Shown here piece by piece: positions 27,543-36,886 of a DNA stretch of 64,000 nucleotides. The translations under genes and the position numbers were made by a program. The notes beneath the pieces are model-generated. The model did no database searches. It was given only the letters and a program-made list of their open reading frames with translations, and had not been told where the DNA came from. Numbering within the stretch: the first letter of the stretch is position 1; every line of letters begins with the position of its first letter. The stretch covers positions 248,001 to 312,000 of the forward strand of contig CAWDDF010000007.1 of NCBI GenBank assembly GCA_963801035.1, written 5' to 3'. Origin of the DNA: JACCZX01 sp963801035. GTDB taxonomy: Bacteria > Pseudomonadota > Gammaproteobacteria > Burkholderiales > Burkholderiaceae_F.

Positions 27543-28319
27543 TCAAACCAGCGCCTGAACGTCGGCGTCGACGCCGATTGCCTGCCCTGAAATGTTCGCG
27601 CCGGCAGGCGATGCCAGAAACACGATTACCCGCGCGATGTCTTCGGGCGCAATCAGCCGTCCAAGCGATGTTTTGGCCAGCGCCTCGTCGCGTACTGTTT
27701 CCATCGGCACGCCTCGCGTTTGCGCCTTGTTCGCAAACACCGAATCGATGCGCGGTCCCGCGACCGATCCCGGACAGATCGCGTTGACACGTATGCCGTC
27801 GCTGCCGAGCTCGATCGACAGCGATTTGGTAAGTCCGATCACCGCCCATTTAGACGCCGCGTAAGGCGTTCGCAGCGGAAAGCCAAAACGCCCTGCGGCC
27901 GACGAAAGATTGGCAATGCTCGCATTACGGCTTTTGCGCAAAAGCGGAATCGCCAACCGCGTGCAAAGGAACTGACCGGTCAGATTGACGGCGAGTGTGC
28001 GTTCCCAGTCCGCAAGCGAGATATCTTCACAGCGTGCGGTAGGTCCCGCGATGCCGGCGTTGTTCACTAGAACGTCAAGTCCGCCGTGTCGTGCGAGCAG
28101 ATCGTCGAACAGCCGACCGACGGCGCTCTCGTCCGCGACATCGCACTGCGATGAGGTTACGGCCGGCGCTGTAGTAGAAAGCTCAGCAAGTGCCCGGGCG
28201 TCGACATCGCAAACATGCACGTGCGCACCTTCGGTGATGAACTCGCGCGCGATCGCCAGGCCGATCCCTGACGCGCCCGCAGTCACCAACACGCGCGCTG
28301 TTGCAAGTCCCAAGTTCAT
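27543..28319 (-). CDS. SDR-family NAD(P)-dependent oxidoreductase
   Basis: A 258-residue classical short-chain dehydrogenase. Motifs: cofactor-binding TAGASGIGLAIA, NNAGIAG, catalytic Ser in SSAAGRFG, and YAASK with catalytic Tyr and Lys. An acidic residue after the second strand (CDVDA) suggests NAD(H) rather than NADP(H). It diverges from the Liv-type transporter operon across a 131-base promoter region. It may therefore act on the same imported compound, for example oxidising or reducing a hydroxyl group, though its substrate cannot be read from the sequence. Its stop is one base from the corrected rhlE stop. Confidence 0.88.
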   Translation of the reverse strand: MNLGLATARVLVTAGASGIGLAIAREFITEGAHVHVCDVDARALAELSTTAPAVTSSQCDVADESAVGRLFDDLLARHGGLDVLVNNAGIAGPTARCEDISLADWERTLAVNLTGQFLCTRLAIPLLRKSRNASIANLSSAAGRFGFPLRTPYAASKWAVIGLTKSLSIELGSDGIRVNAICPGSVAGPRIDSVFANKAQTRGVPMETVRDEALAKTSLGRLIAPEDIARVIVFLASPAGANISGQAIGVDADVQALV

Positions 28320-28337
28320 GCGTTCTCCGTGTCCCGA

Positions 28338-28366
28338 TAGACAGCTTTCGGTCGGCCGACTATAAC
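28338..28366 (+). promoter_or_regulatory. Strong sigma-70 promoter of the Liv-type operon with a palindrome in its spacer
   Basis: TAGACA (28338-28343), a 17-base spacer, and TATAAC (28361-28366): each box matches the consensus at 5 of 6 positions with ideal spacing. The spacer ends with the perfect palindrome GTCGGCCGAC (28351-28360). A repressor bound there would block polymerase. The transporter ATG lies 85 bases downstream behind an AAGGAGA ribosome-binding site. Confidence 0.6.
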
Positions 28367-28450
28367 GGCGATCGTAGTTAAGATCGTTGCAGGTTTAATA
28401 ACCATAGGGCGTCCGAGTTGCCCGGACGACGCCCACACAAGGAGACATCA

Positions 28451-29706
28451 ATGGATCAACCCAAATCGAATACTCGTCGCACTGTGATCGGTGCGGCCGG
28501 GGCTGCAGGCGCGTTGAGCGCTATCGGATTTCCAGCGATCGTGCGCAGTCAATCCGACACTGTGCGGCTCGGACACCTGACGCCGCTCACCGGATTTCTC
28601 GGGCCACTTGGTGAGTATGCGGTGATGGGCGTCAGGCTAGCAGTCGAGGAGATCAACGCGGCGGGCGGCATCAATGGTCGCAAGGTCGAGTTGATCGCCG
28701 AGGACAGCGTCAATCCGCAGACTGCGTCAACGAAGGCTGAGCGTCTGATCGAACGCGACAAAGTCGTCGCTATCGTCGGAGAGATCAGCTCCGCATCGGG
28801 GCTTGCAATCGCGCAGGTCGCGCAACGAAACAGAATCCTGTTCTTCAATACTGGCTGCAACTCGGACGAGCTGCGTGGCAAGTCGTGCAACCGCTATATG
28901 TTTCATACGGAGGCGGCGAACAGCATGTACGTCGGCGCGTGCGGACAGGCGCTATTGCGCGATGGCCTGGTCAAGGGCAAGAACTGGTACAGCTTGACTG
29001 CGGACTATGCGTTCGGCCACGACCTGCTCAAGGTCGCGAAGCGCTTCATGCAGGCGAACGGAGGGACATTTGCGGCCGACGAACTGGTAGCGACCAACGT
29101 TGCAGATTTTTCGCCGTACTTGCTGAAAATTCGCAATGCCAAACCAGATCTGGTGGTTTCCAATCTGGCAGGCGTGCAGATCACCAACTTCATGAAGCAG
29201 TATCTGGAGTTCGGATTACCGTTCCCGTTGGCTGGTTTCGGTTTCGATACTGCTGTCTGCATGGGGTGCAGGTAAGGGCAACGTAGCCGGGATCTGGCCC
29301 CTCGTGTGGGATTCGCAGGTCAAGTCAACCGACGGCGCAGCGCTTTACGACCGCTTTCACCAAGAAGTACGGGAAGCCTCCCGAGAATCAGGCATGGGGC
29401 GATTATCTTTCGACCAAGCATCTGGCGCAGGCGATGAACGACATCAAGAGCACCGATTCCACCAGAGTGGCCGAGCACATGGAGAAAGGCGCGCGGTTCG
29501 ATGTGCTGAAGACCCGCGAAGGTTATTACCGCGCGTGGGACCATCAACTGATGCAGGAGATGTACACGGTCACCTTCAAGCCCGAGGCGCAGGTGAAGGA
29601 TAAGTGGGAGCTTTTCAATCTATCGGCCCCGGTACCTGCGGCCAATCAAAGCCTCGAGATCATTGCACCTACGCGCGAGGAAAATCCCTGCACGATGCCT
29701 GCGTGA
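28451..29706 (+). CDS. Liv-type ABC transporter substrate-binding protein, two single-base insertions
   Basis: A periplasmic type I binding protein. The N-terminus has a Tat-style signal (NTRRTVIGAAGAAGALSAIG). The mature part has LTPLTGFLGPLGEYAVMG, GGINGRKVELIAEDS, and FNTGCNSDELRG at the ligand cleft. The frame breaks at about 29258 and again at about 29351. Removing one base at each (restoring DTAVAWGAGKGNVAG and ALYDAFTKKYGKP) yields a 417-residue protein ending TREENPCTMPA. It is the first gene of the importer operon. Ligands of the family include branched-chain amino acids, amides, aromatic acids and carnitine-like compounds; the ligand here is unknown. Confidence 0.87.
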
Positions 29707-29768
29707 TCGCTGAATGACCGGAGCTTCGCGGCGCGCTGCGTGATAAGCCGCGCGCCGCGCTTCGTATC

Positions 29769-30647
29769 GTGCTGACACAAATTCTTGAGCAGGTTCTAAA
29801 CGGCCTGCTCGCCGGCGCTTATTACTTGTTGATCGCGCTCGGCCTATCGCTGATTTTTTCGCTTGGTGGGCTGGTCAACCTCGCGCACGGCGCCTTCTAT
29901 GCGCTCGGTGCGTACTTCGCGGTCGTCGTGACCGAACGGCTCGGACTCGGGTTCGCAGGCTCCGCGCTTGTCTCCCCCATCATCGTTGCGCTGATTGGAC
30001 TGGTGATCGAGCGGTTCCTGTTTCGCCGGTTCTATCACCAGGATCCTGCCCTGGGTTTGTTGCTGACCTTCGGACTTGCAATGGTCGCCGAGCAGTCGTT
30101 GCGCTGGGTGTTTGGCGCCGCGCCCCTGCCGTTTTCGATTCCGACGTCACTTAGGGGCCAAGTGTTTGTCGGCGACTTCATTTATTCGAAGTACAGATTG
30201 CTGATGCTCGCGGTCGCGGTCGCGTGTGTGGCGAGTCTGTGGTTCCTCTTGCAGCGAACACCGTTTGGTCGCGTCGTTCGGGCCGGAGTGCAGAACCCGG
30301 ATATGGTTGCGGCGCTCGGCATTTCGCTGAAGCCGTACATGGCAAGCATCGTCGCGCTAAGTGTGGGTCTGGCCGCGCTTGCCGGTGTGTTGCTTGCGCC
30401 GATCTCAGGTGTTCACCCTGCGATGGGCGCCGAAATTCTGACTGCCGCCTTCGTCGTGGTTGTCATCGGCGGGTTGGGTTCGTTCTGGGGTGTCGTGTGG
30501 GCGGCGTTGATTGTCGGCGTCGTGCGCGGATTGACGGTTTACTTTCTGCCACCCGCCGCGGATGCGTCAATGTATTTGCTGATGCTGCTGGTGTTGCTGA
30601 TCCGCCCGCGTGGGCTGACCGGTGAGCGAATTCAGCGCTTCGAGTGA
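29769..30647 (+). CDS. livH: Liv-type ABC transporter permease, LivH family
   Basis: A 292-residue inner-membrane permease starting at GTG 29769. It has about eight hydrophobic helices and the family signature GLSLIFSLGGLVNLAHGAFYALGAY near the N-terminus. It also has the cytoplasmic coupling segment TPFGRVVRAGVQNPDMVAALGI and the conserved glycine-rich VVVIGGLGSFWGVV. It pairs with the LivM domain of the following fused gene, whose start overlaps its stop as GTGA. Family is certain; LivH is the family name and does not prove leucine transport. Confidence 0.9.
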   Translation: MLTQILEQVLNGLLAGAYYLLIALGLSLIFSLGGLVNLAHGAFYALGAYFAVVVTERLGLGFAGSALVSPIIVALIGLVIERFLFRRFYHQDPALGLLLTFGLAMVAEQSLRWVFGAAPLPFSIPTSLRGQVFVGDFIYSKYRLLMLAVAVACVASLWFLLQRTPFGRVVRAGVQNPDMVAALGISLKPYMASIVALSVGLAALAGVLLAPISGVHPAMGAEILTAAFVVVVIGGLGSFWGVVWAALIVGVVRGLTVYFLPPAADASMYLLMLLVLLIRPRGLTGERIQRFE

Positions 30648-33196
30648 CGATGCTGCCGCCTAGGTCACTCGTGCGTTCACCCATTCTCGTTGCGGCCGCG
30701 CTGCTCGTCGTGCTGCCGTTCGCGTTGCTGGCCGGCGGGCTGACAATGACCAGCGCAACCGATGTCGTGATTTTCGCGGTCGCGTGCATGGCGCTCAACA
30801 TCCTGGTCGGGCAGACGGGGCTGGTTTCGTTTGGACATGGAGCGTGGTTCGGGCTTGGAGCGTACGCAGCCGCTCTGGCGCAGCTGCACTGGTTTCGGGG
30901 CTCAATGCTTTGGCCAACGCTATTTGCTCTCGTATTTCTGACGTTGGCTTCGGCGGCAATCGGATTTCTCGTGCTGCGTCGGCGCGGGGTGTATTTCTCG
31001 TTGCTAACGCTAGCCTTGTCAGCGCTCGTGTACTCGGTTGCATTTCGGTGGACGGCGTTTACGGGCGGCGAAAACGGACTCGGCGGCCTGACGCGGGCCA
31101 ACTGGCTGGGCGCTGATCTCGAAAACCGATGGGTGTATTACGCACTGGTTGCATCAGTTGGGTTGGCGACGGTGTACGGACTGTCGCGCTTCCACGCATC
31201 GCCGATCGGTAGCGTGTTGAACGCAATTCGCGAGAACGAGCAACGCGCGCAGTTCGTTGGCTATCCGACTGCTCGCTACAAGCTGGTGGCGTTCATGCTG
31301 TCGAGCGTGCTCACTGGCTTCGCGGGCGTTCTGTTCGCGTTTCACCATCGTTTTGCCTCGGCCGATCCGACAGCGGTGTCCTTCTCCGGCGAGCTGCTGG
31401 CGATGGTCATCATCGGCGGCATGCGCAGCTTGCTCGGCCCAGCGCTCGGCGCGCTTTTCTACATTTTGTTCCGTGAGTACCTGTCGATCTGGACCGCCAA
31501 CTGGCTGTGGTTTTTTGGACTGCTGTTCGTCGGCTTCATTGTGTTTTCTCCAAGCGGGTTGGTCGGTTTGTGGCAGCGGGTGACTGCGCCACTGCGGAAG
31601 CGGCGAATCGAAGCTGCGGCGATGGCAGGCCGTGCGATCGAGCAAGGCGTTGAACTGCCGGCGTTCGTCCGCGCGCATGCGACTGACAGCGGTACCGTGC
31701 TCGCAGCCGAGCACCTCGCCAAATCGTTCGGCGGCATTCGCGCGGTGCAGGATGCAAGCATCGCGGTCGGCGCACGCTCGTTACATGCGCTGATCGGTCC
31801 GAATGGTGCCGGCAAGACGACGCTCTTCAATCTGATTTCCGGCCTCTTACCACCTGATCGCGGTCGCGTCGTGTTGGCCGGCAAAGACATCACGGGTTCG
31901 ACTCCGCATCGGATCGTTGCAGCTGGGGTCGCTCGTTCGTTTCAGATCACCAATCTTTTTCCAGCGCTAACCGTGCACGAGAACCTGCGCCTCGCGGTAC
32001 AGGCGCGAGCGCGCGGCCGCTTCAACGGCTGGACGCGGACCACAGAAGTCGAAGCAGTGATACAGGAGACCGCGCAGCTGGTTCGCTTTCTCGGTCTGAG
32101 CGGAATCGAGCGCGCCGAGGCCGGTGAACTTTCTTATGGCGGGCAGCGCCTGCTCGACATGGGGTTGGCGTTGGCGTGTGCACCGCGCGTATTGCTGCTC
32201 GACGAACCGCTGGCCGGCCTTGCTGCGGCCGAGCGCGAGCGCGTTGCGCAATTGGTTAAGCGGATTTCGTCGGATCTACCGGTGCTCTTGGTTGAACACG
32301 ACATCGATCGAGTGTTCGCACTGGCCGATCGCGTGACCGTGATGAACGATGGCAAGGTTTTGTTTGACGGCAATGCGGCCGATGCGCGTGCGAGCGAGGC
32401 GGTACGCGAAATCTATATCGGGTCCGGCACCGCTGCGCTCGCTGCGAGTGCTCACGGCGGTGCAGAGCGGGCCGCAGCGCCTGCACTGCTCACTCTTGAC
32501 GCGGTGGATGCCTTTTACGGCAAGAGTCACATCGTCAAGAGTGTCGGGCTCACGGTGCACGAGCACGAGATCGTTGCGCTGCTTGGTCGCAACGGCGCCG
32601 GCAAGTCGACGTTGCTGAAGACCATCATCGGCACGGTACCGCCTGCGAACGGCACGATCACGCTCGGTGATCTGCCGTTGGCCCGACTTGCGGCGTGGCA
32701 GATCGCGCGTCTGGGTGTCGGTTACGTGCCGCAGGGCAGGGCGCTGTTTGCGGGAATGAGTGTGCGAGACAACCTCGAGCTCGCACGCCTGAAGCGGCAC
32801 GGCTCAAAGCGCGGATCGGGTGTCGCGTGGTCGGACGAGAAGATCACCGAGTTCTTCCCAAAGCTGGCGGCACGGCTCGACACACCTGCTGACTTTCTGT
32901 CGGGCGGCGAGCAACAAATGGTCGCGGTTGCACGCGCGTTGGCCGGTCATGTGCGGGTGCTGTTGCTCGACGAGCCGTTCGAAGGGTTGGCACCGACGGT
33001 GATCGAAGAACTCTTCACCGCGTTCGAGCGATTGCGTGCCGAACTGGCGATCGTGATCGTCGAACACAATCTCGACTTGGTGCTCGCACTCGCGGACCGG
33101 GCCTATGTGCTCGAGCGTGGCAGCGTCGTGCATCAGGGGCCGGCATCGACGCTGCGTGAAAATCTCGAACTACGGAGACAGGTACTGTGGATGTAG
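30644..33196 (+). CDS. Fused Liv-type ABC transporter: permease (LivM) + ATPase (LivG) + ATPase (LivF)
   Basis: One 850-residue polypeptide carries three subunits that are usually separate. Residues ~1-320 are a LivM permease (NILVGQTGLVSFGHGAWFGLG, then IREN). Residues ~345-595 are a LivG ATPase (Walker A GPNGAGKTT, signature LSYGGQR, Walker B VLLLDEPLAGL). Residues ~612-850 are a LivF ATPase (Walker A GRNGAGKST, LSGGEQQ, VLLLDEPFEGL). The frame is uninterrupted and linkers are short. With the LivH partner and the binding protein it makes a complete importer. The start is GTG 30644 or ATG 30650. The next gene begins inside its last codons. Confidence 0.93.
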   Translation: MTMLPPRSLVRSPILVAAALLVVLPFALLAGGLTMTSATDVVIFAVACMALNILVGQTGLVSFGHGAWFGLGAYAAALAQLHWFRGSMLWPTLFALVFLTLASAAIGFLVLRRRGVYFSLLTLALSALVYSVAFRWTAFTGGENGLGGLTRANWLGADLENRWVYYALVASVGLATVYGLSRFHASPIGSVLNAIRENEQRAQFVGYPTARYKLVAFMLSSVLTGFAGVLFAFHHRFASADPTAVSFSGELLAMVIIGGMRSLLGPALGALFYILFREYLSIWTANWLWFFGLLFVGFIVFSPSGLVGLWQRVTAPLRKRRIEAAAMAGRAIEQGVELPAFVRAHATDSGTVLAAEHLAKSFGGIRAVQDASIAVGARSLHALIGPNGAGKTTLFNLISGLLPPDRGRVVLAGKDITGSTPHRIVAAGVARSFQITNLFPALTVHENLRLAVQARARGRFNGWTRTTEVEAVIQETAQLVRFLGLSGIERAEAGELSYGGQRLLDMGLALACAPRVLLLDEPLAGLAAAERERVAQLVKRISSDLPVLLVEHDIDRVFALADRVTVMNDGKVLFDGNAADARASEAVREIYIGSGTAALAASAHGGAERAAAPALLTLDAVDAFYGKSHIVKSVGLTVHEHEIVALLGRNGAGKSTLLKTIIGTVPPANGTITLGDLPLARLAAWQIARLGVGYVPQGRALFAGMSVRDNLELARLKRHGSKRGSGVAWSDEKITEFFPKLAARLDTPADFLSGGEQQMVAVARALAGHVRVLLLDEPFEGLAPTVIEELFTAFERLRAELAIVIVEHNLDLVLALADRAYVLERGSVVHQGPASTLRENLELRRQVLWM

Positions 33197-34134
33197 AGAA
33201 AAGAAGTGCGGCCATTGTGGGGGCCGGACTGATTGGCCGCGCATGGGCGGTCGTATTCGCGCGCGCGGGCTGGCAGGTGCGGCTTTTTGACGCCGTAGCG
33301 ACTCAGCTTGCCACGGCACGACAGTTGATCGCTCAATCGCTGGCCGATCAGGAAGAAGCGGAGTTACTCACCGATGCACGGGGCGCGCTAGCGCGCATTG
33401 TTCCTTGCAACACGCTGAGCGAGGCGCTGAAGGATACCGAGTGGGTTCAGGAAAATCTGCCCGAGGAAGTGTCGGTCAAGCGAGCCGCTTTTGCCGAGTT
33501 CGACCGGCTAGCGCCGTCCAATGCAATATTGGCCAGCAGTACATCGGCGATCGTCGCTTCGCAGTTCACGGCCGATCTTGCCGGACGTGCACGTTGTCTC
33601 GTTGCGCATCCGGTCAATCCTCCACATCTGGTGCCTGTCGTTGAACTGTGTGGTGCGCCTTGGACCAGCGAAGTCACGCTAGACCGTGCTCGGGCAACGA
33701 TGGAATCGCTGGGCCAAGTTCCCGTGCTGATACGCCGCGAGATCGAGGGGTTTGTATTGAACCGGCTGCAAGGTGCGCTGCTGACCGAAGCGATGCGACT
33801 GGTTGCCGACGGCGTTATTTCTCCGGACGATCTCGACAAGACAATGCGCGATGGCCTTGGTATGCGATGGTCGTTCATGGGCCCGTTTGAAACGATCGAG
33901 CTGAATGCACCCGGAGGTGTGTCGGACTATTGCGCGCGTTACAGTGGTTTTTACCGCCGGCTCGCGGTCGACCCCCCGCCTGCAACAGTGTGGGAAGAGC
34001 AAAGCGCCGCGCGCGTCAGTGAGGCGATAGGCACGCCGTTGACGGAAGCACAACGCGACCAGCGCACCGCATGGCGTGATCGCCGCTTGCTCGCGTTGCG
34101 ACGACACAAGCGGGACAGCGAAACGAAGAGTTAA
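33187..34134 (+). CDS. 3-hydroxyacyl-CoA dehydrogenase family, lambda-crystallin/L-gulonate 3-dehydrogenase type
   Basis: A 315-residue NAD-dependent dehydrogenase. The Rossmann motif is VGAGLIGRAW (11-20). The catalytic His141 lies in AHPVNPP, with Glu153 in VVELCG as its partner. The C-terminal domain shows GFVLNRLQGALLTEA and GLGMRWSFMGPFETIELN. These segments resemble animal lambda-crystallin (CRYL1) more than FadB-type enzymes, and members also include L-carnitine dehydrogenases. It would oxidise a 3-hydroxy acid to a 3-keto acid. The GTG start overlaps the transporter gene by 10 bases, so it is translationally coupled to uptake; the product would suit the BKACE enzyme encoded next. Confidence 0.9.
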   Translation: MDVEKRSAAIVGAGLIGRAWAVVFARAGWQVRLFDAVATQLATARQLIAQSLADQEEAELLTDARGALARIVPCNTLSEALKDTEWVQENLPEEVSVKRAAFAEFDRLAPSNAILASSTSAIVASQFTADLAGRARCLVAHPVNPPHLVPVVELCGAPWTSEVTLDRARATMESLGQVPVLIRREIEGFVLNRLQGALLTEAMRLVADGVISPDDLDKTMRDGLGMRWSFMGPFETIELNAPGGVSDYCARYSGFYRRLAVDPPPATVWEEQSAARVSEAIGTPLTEAQRDQRTAWRDRRLLALRRHKRDSETKS

Positions 34135-34149
34135 TCAACAGGAGACGGA

Positions 34150-35094
34150 ATGGCGGCATCGGGCAAGGCATCACGCAAGGTCATCATTACCTGCGCCGTT
34201 ACCGGCGCTATTCATACGCCTTCGATGTCACCGCATCTGCCGGTGACACCGAAGGAGATCGCGGACGCTGCGGTCGCTGCCGCTGAAGCCGGCGCGGCAA
34301 TCGTTCACCTCCACGCACGCGATCCGGTCGATGGCCGTCCGACGCAAGACCCAAAGTACTTCCTCGAGTTCGCTCCCGAGATCGCGCGCCGCTCAGACGT
34401 AGTGATCAACTTCACCACCGGCGGTGCACCGACGATGCTGGTCGAAGAGCGATTGCAGCCCGCGCTGCAGTTGAAGCCCGAAGTCGCGTCGCTGAATATG
34501 GGATCGATGAACTTCGGCCTGTATCCGATGCTCGCGCGGTTCAAGGACTTCAAATTCGACTGGGAGCGGCCGTATCTCGAGGGTTCGTTCGATCGCGTGT
34601 TCAAGAACACGTTTCGCGATATCGAGCACATCCTGACGTCATGCGCGGACAACGCGACTCGCTTTGAGATCGAGTGCTATGACATCGGACATCTTTACAC
34701 CGCCAAGCACTTTTTCGATCGTGGCACCGTCAAGGCACCGCTCTTCATTCAAAGTGTGTTCGGAATTCTGGGCGGCATCGGCCCGCATCCCGACGACGTT
34801 GCGCACATGAAGCGCACCGCAGATCGCCTGTTTGGCGATCAGTATCGCTGGAGCGTACTGGGCGCGGGCCGCAATCAGCTGCCGATCGCTGCAATGTCGG
34901 CCGCGATGGGCGGCAACGTACGTGTCGGGCTCGAGGACAGTTTGTGGCTTGGGCCCGGCAAGCTTGCCGAGTCGAATGCTGCGCAGGTGCGCGCAGTGCG
35001 CCAGATCATTGAAGGCCTTGGCCTTGAGATCGCGACACCCGATGACGCGCGCACGATGTTGGCACTGAAAGGTAAGGCGGCCGTCGGGTTTTGA
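34150..35094 (+). CDS. BKACE family enzyme (beta-keto acid cleavage enzyme, formerly DUF849)
   Basis: A 314-residue TIM-barrel enzyme of the 3-keto-5-aminohexanoate cleavage family. The metal-binding motif is VHLHARDP (His53, His55). NFTTGGAPT, LNMGSMNFG, FEIECYDIGHL and VRVGLEDSL (with the expected metal-binding Glu) follow in order. Members condense a beta-keto acid with acetyl-CoA and split off acetoacetate, leaving a new acyl-CoA; known substrates include dehydrocarnitine and 3-keto-5-aminohexanoate. It is 15 bases after the 3-hydroxyacid dehydrogenase with GGAGACGG as ribosome-binding site, and closes the importer operon. The substrate is not known. Confidence 0.92.
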   Translation: MAASGKASRKVIITCAVTGAIHTPSMSPHLPVTPKEIADAAVAAAEAGAAIVHLHARDPVDGRPTQDPKYFLEFAPEIARRSDVVINFTTGGAPTMLVEERLQPALQLKPEVASLNMGSMNFGLYPMLARFKDFKFDWERPYLEGSFDRVFKNTFRDIEHILTSCADNATRFEIECYDIGHLYTAKHFFDRGTVKAPLFIQSVFGILGGIGPHPDDVAHMKRTADRLFGDQYRWSVLGAGRNQLPIAAMSAAMGGNVRVGLEDSLWLGPGKLAESNAAQVRAVRQIIEGLGLEIATPDDARTMLALKGKAAVGF

Positions 35095-36394
35095 TCAGCT
35101 ACTTTGTTGCAACGCCTGTTCCAGGTCCCATAGGATGTCGTCGATCGACTCAATGCCGATTGATAGGCGCACCATCTCGGGCAGTACCCCAGCCGCGCGT
35201 TGCTCATCTTCCGAAAGCTGACGGTGCGTCGTCGACGCGGGATGAATCACAAGAGATTTTGCGTCGCCGATGTTCGCCAAGTGCGACAGGAACTGCAAAC
35301 CGTCGATAAATTTTTCGCCAGCTGCCGCTCCACCTTTGATCCCGAACGTCATCACACTCGATGCGCCGGGTTCGCCGTTGACGGTGCGCAGGTATTTCCT
35401 GGCGAGAGCGTAATAGGGGCTTGACCTAAGCCCGGGCCAGTTGACCCACTCGACGCGGGGATGCGCTTCGAGAAACTCAGCGACTCGCCGTGCATTTTCG
35501 ACATGACGCTCCATTCGAACATGCAGGGTCTCGAGCCCCTGCAACAGCAACCACGCAGACAAGGGAGCCAGCGCTGAGCCGTGCACGCGCAACACTTCCA
35601 TGCGCGCCTTCATCGTGTAGGCAAAGTCGCCAAACGTTTCCCAGAACTTGACGCCGTGATAGCCCTTCGATGGCGCGACCATGTCGGGAAACTTGCCATT
35701 GCCCCAATCGAACTTTCCGCTTTCGACCAGCACGCCGCCGATCGTCGTGCCATGGCCGCCGATGTACTTGGTTGCCGAGTGCACGACGATGTCTGCACCC
35801 CAATCGAAAGGGCGGCACAAATACGGTGACGCCATCGTGTTGTCGATCATCAGCGGAATCTGCGCAGCGTGTGCAATTGCGGCCACTGCTTCGATGTCGA
35901 GCACATTGATCTTCGGATTGCCAAGCGTTTCGGCATATACGCAGCCGTGTGTTCGGCTTCAATGCCCGCTTGAAATTTTCGGGATCGTCGGGGTCGACCA
36001 GCGTCGACTGGATTCCCATCTTCGGTAGCGTGACGGCGAACTGCGAGTACGTTCCGCCATAGAGCAGACTCGACGCAACGATGTGCTCGCCTGGCTGAAC
36101 GATCGCGAGAATCGCCGTGAGCTGCGCTGCCATTCCGGAACTCGTTGCAAGTGCTGCGCGGCCATTTTCCAGTGCGGCGACGCGCTCTTCGAACACCGCG
36201 ACCGTCGGATTGCTGATGCGCGAATAGACGTTGCCGAACGTTTGCAGATTGAACAGACTGGCTGCGTGATCGGCCGAGTCGAACACGTAGCTGGTGGTTT
36301 GATAAATCGGTTGCGCGCGCGAACCGGTCACCGCGTCGGGCAACTGGCCTGCATGCAGGCACAGCGTCTCGATACCGAACGCGCGGTCCGCCAT
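35095..36394 (-). CDS. metY: O-acetylhomoserine sulfhydrylase (MetY), one extra base
   Basis: A PLP-dependent Cys/Met metabolism enzyme that makes homocysteine from O-acetylhomoserine and sulfide. From the ATG at 36394 (MADRAFGIETLCLHAGQ) it shows QTTSYVF, YSRISNPTVAVFE, ATSSGMAAQ, then a frame break. The second frame gives IDNTMASPYLCRPFDWGADIVVHSATKY with the PLP lysine, ending LEQALQQSS. Removing the G at 35941 restores RLVYAETLGNPKINVLD, the conserved substrate loop, and 432 residues. Upstream it is read in frame with a CoA-binding domain. The end converges with the BKACE gene with no spacer. Confidence 0.87.
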
Positions 36395-36886
36395 CAGCGT
36401 GTAGTACGGCAACTGGCGCGGACGACGAGCCGAGATCACGCGCGTGTTGACGCCCGCCCAGTTAAGCCCACCGAATAACCTTCCGTGCTCGATCTTCACG
36501 CAGCGGTTCATCACGACATCGAGCCCTGCGTCGCGCGCTTTTTCGGCCGCCGCTTGGTTGACGACGCCGAGCTGCATCCACAGCGCCTTGGCGCCGATGG
36601 CGATCGCTTGGTCTGCGAGCGGGCCAATGTCTTCGGCTTTGCGGAAACAATCGACCATGTCGATCGCACCTGCCTCGCGCGCCGATGCCAGATCTGGATA
36701 ACACACTTGCCCGAGCACTTCGCGGTACTTCGGATTGACGGGAATCATCGTGTAGCCGTGCTCCAGTAAATACTTGCCGACGAAATAGCTCGGCCGATGC
36801 CACTCGGCGGAGATGCCGACGACGGCGATGCGGCGGCTGTCGTCCAACAATCGTCGCAGGGTGGGGATATCCGTCGAATCAGCCAT
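36395..36886 (-). CDS. CoA-binding domain protein (YccU-like), in frame with metY
   Basis: About 164 residues of a Rossmann-like CoA-binding_2 domain: RRIAVVGISAEWHRPSYFVGKYL, IPVNPKYREVLGQVCYPDL, IDMVDCFRKAEDI, AKALWMQLGVVN, NRCVKIEHGR. Small stand-alone proteins of this kind are common and their role is unclear. Here the frame continues without a stop into MetY through a short linker. In the neighbouring frame a TGA overlaps the metY ATG (TGATG), so loss or gain of one base could have merged two coupled genes. I annotate them separately and treat the fusion as unproven. Confidence 0.7.

Noticed and set aside
29304..29603. Separate 99-codon gene inside the transporter operon
   Set aside because: It is the middle frame of the substrate-binding protein between two single-base insertions.
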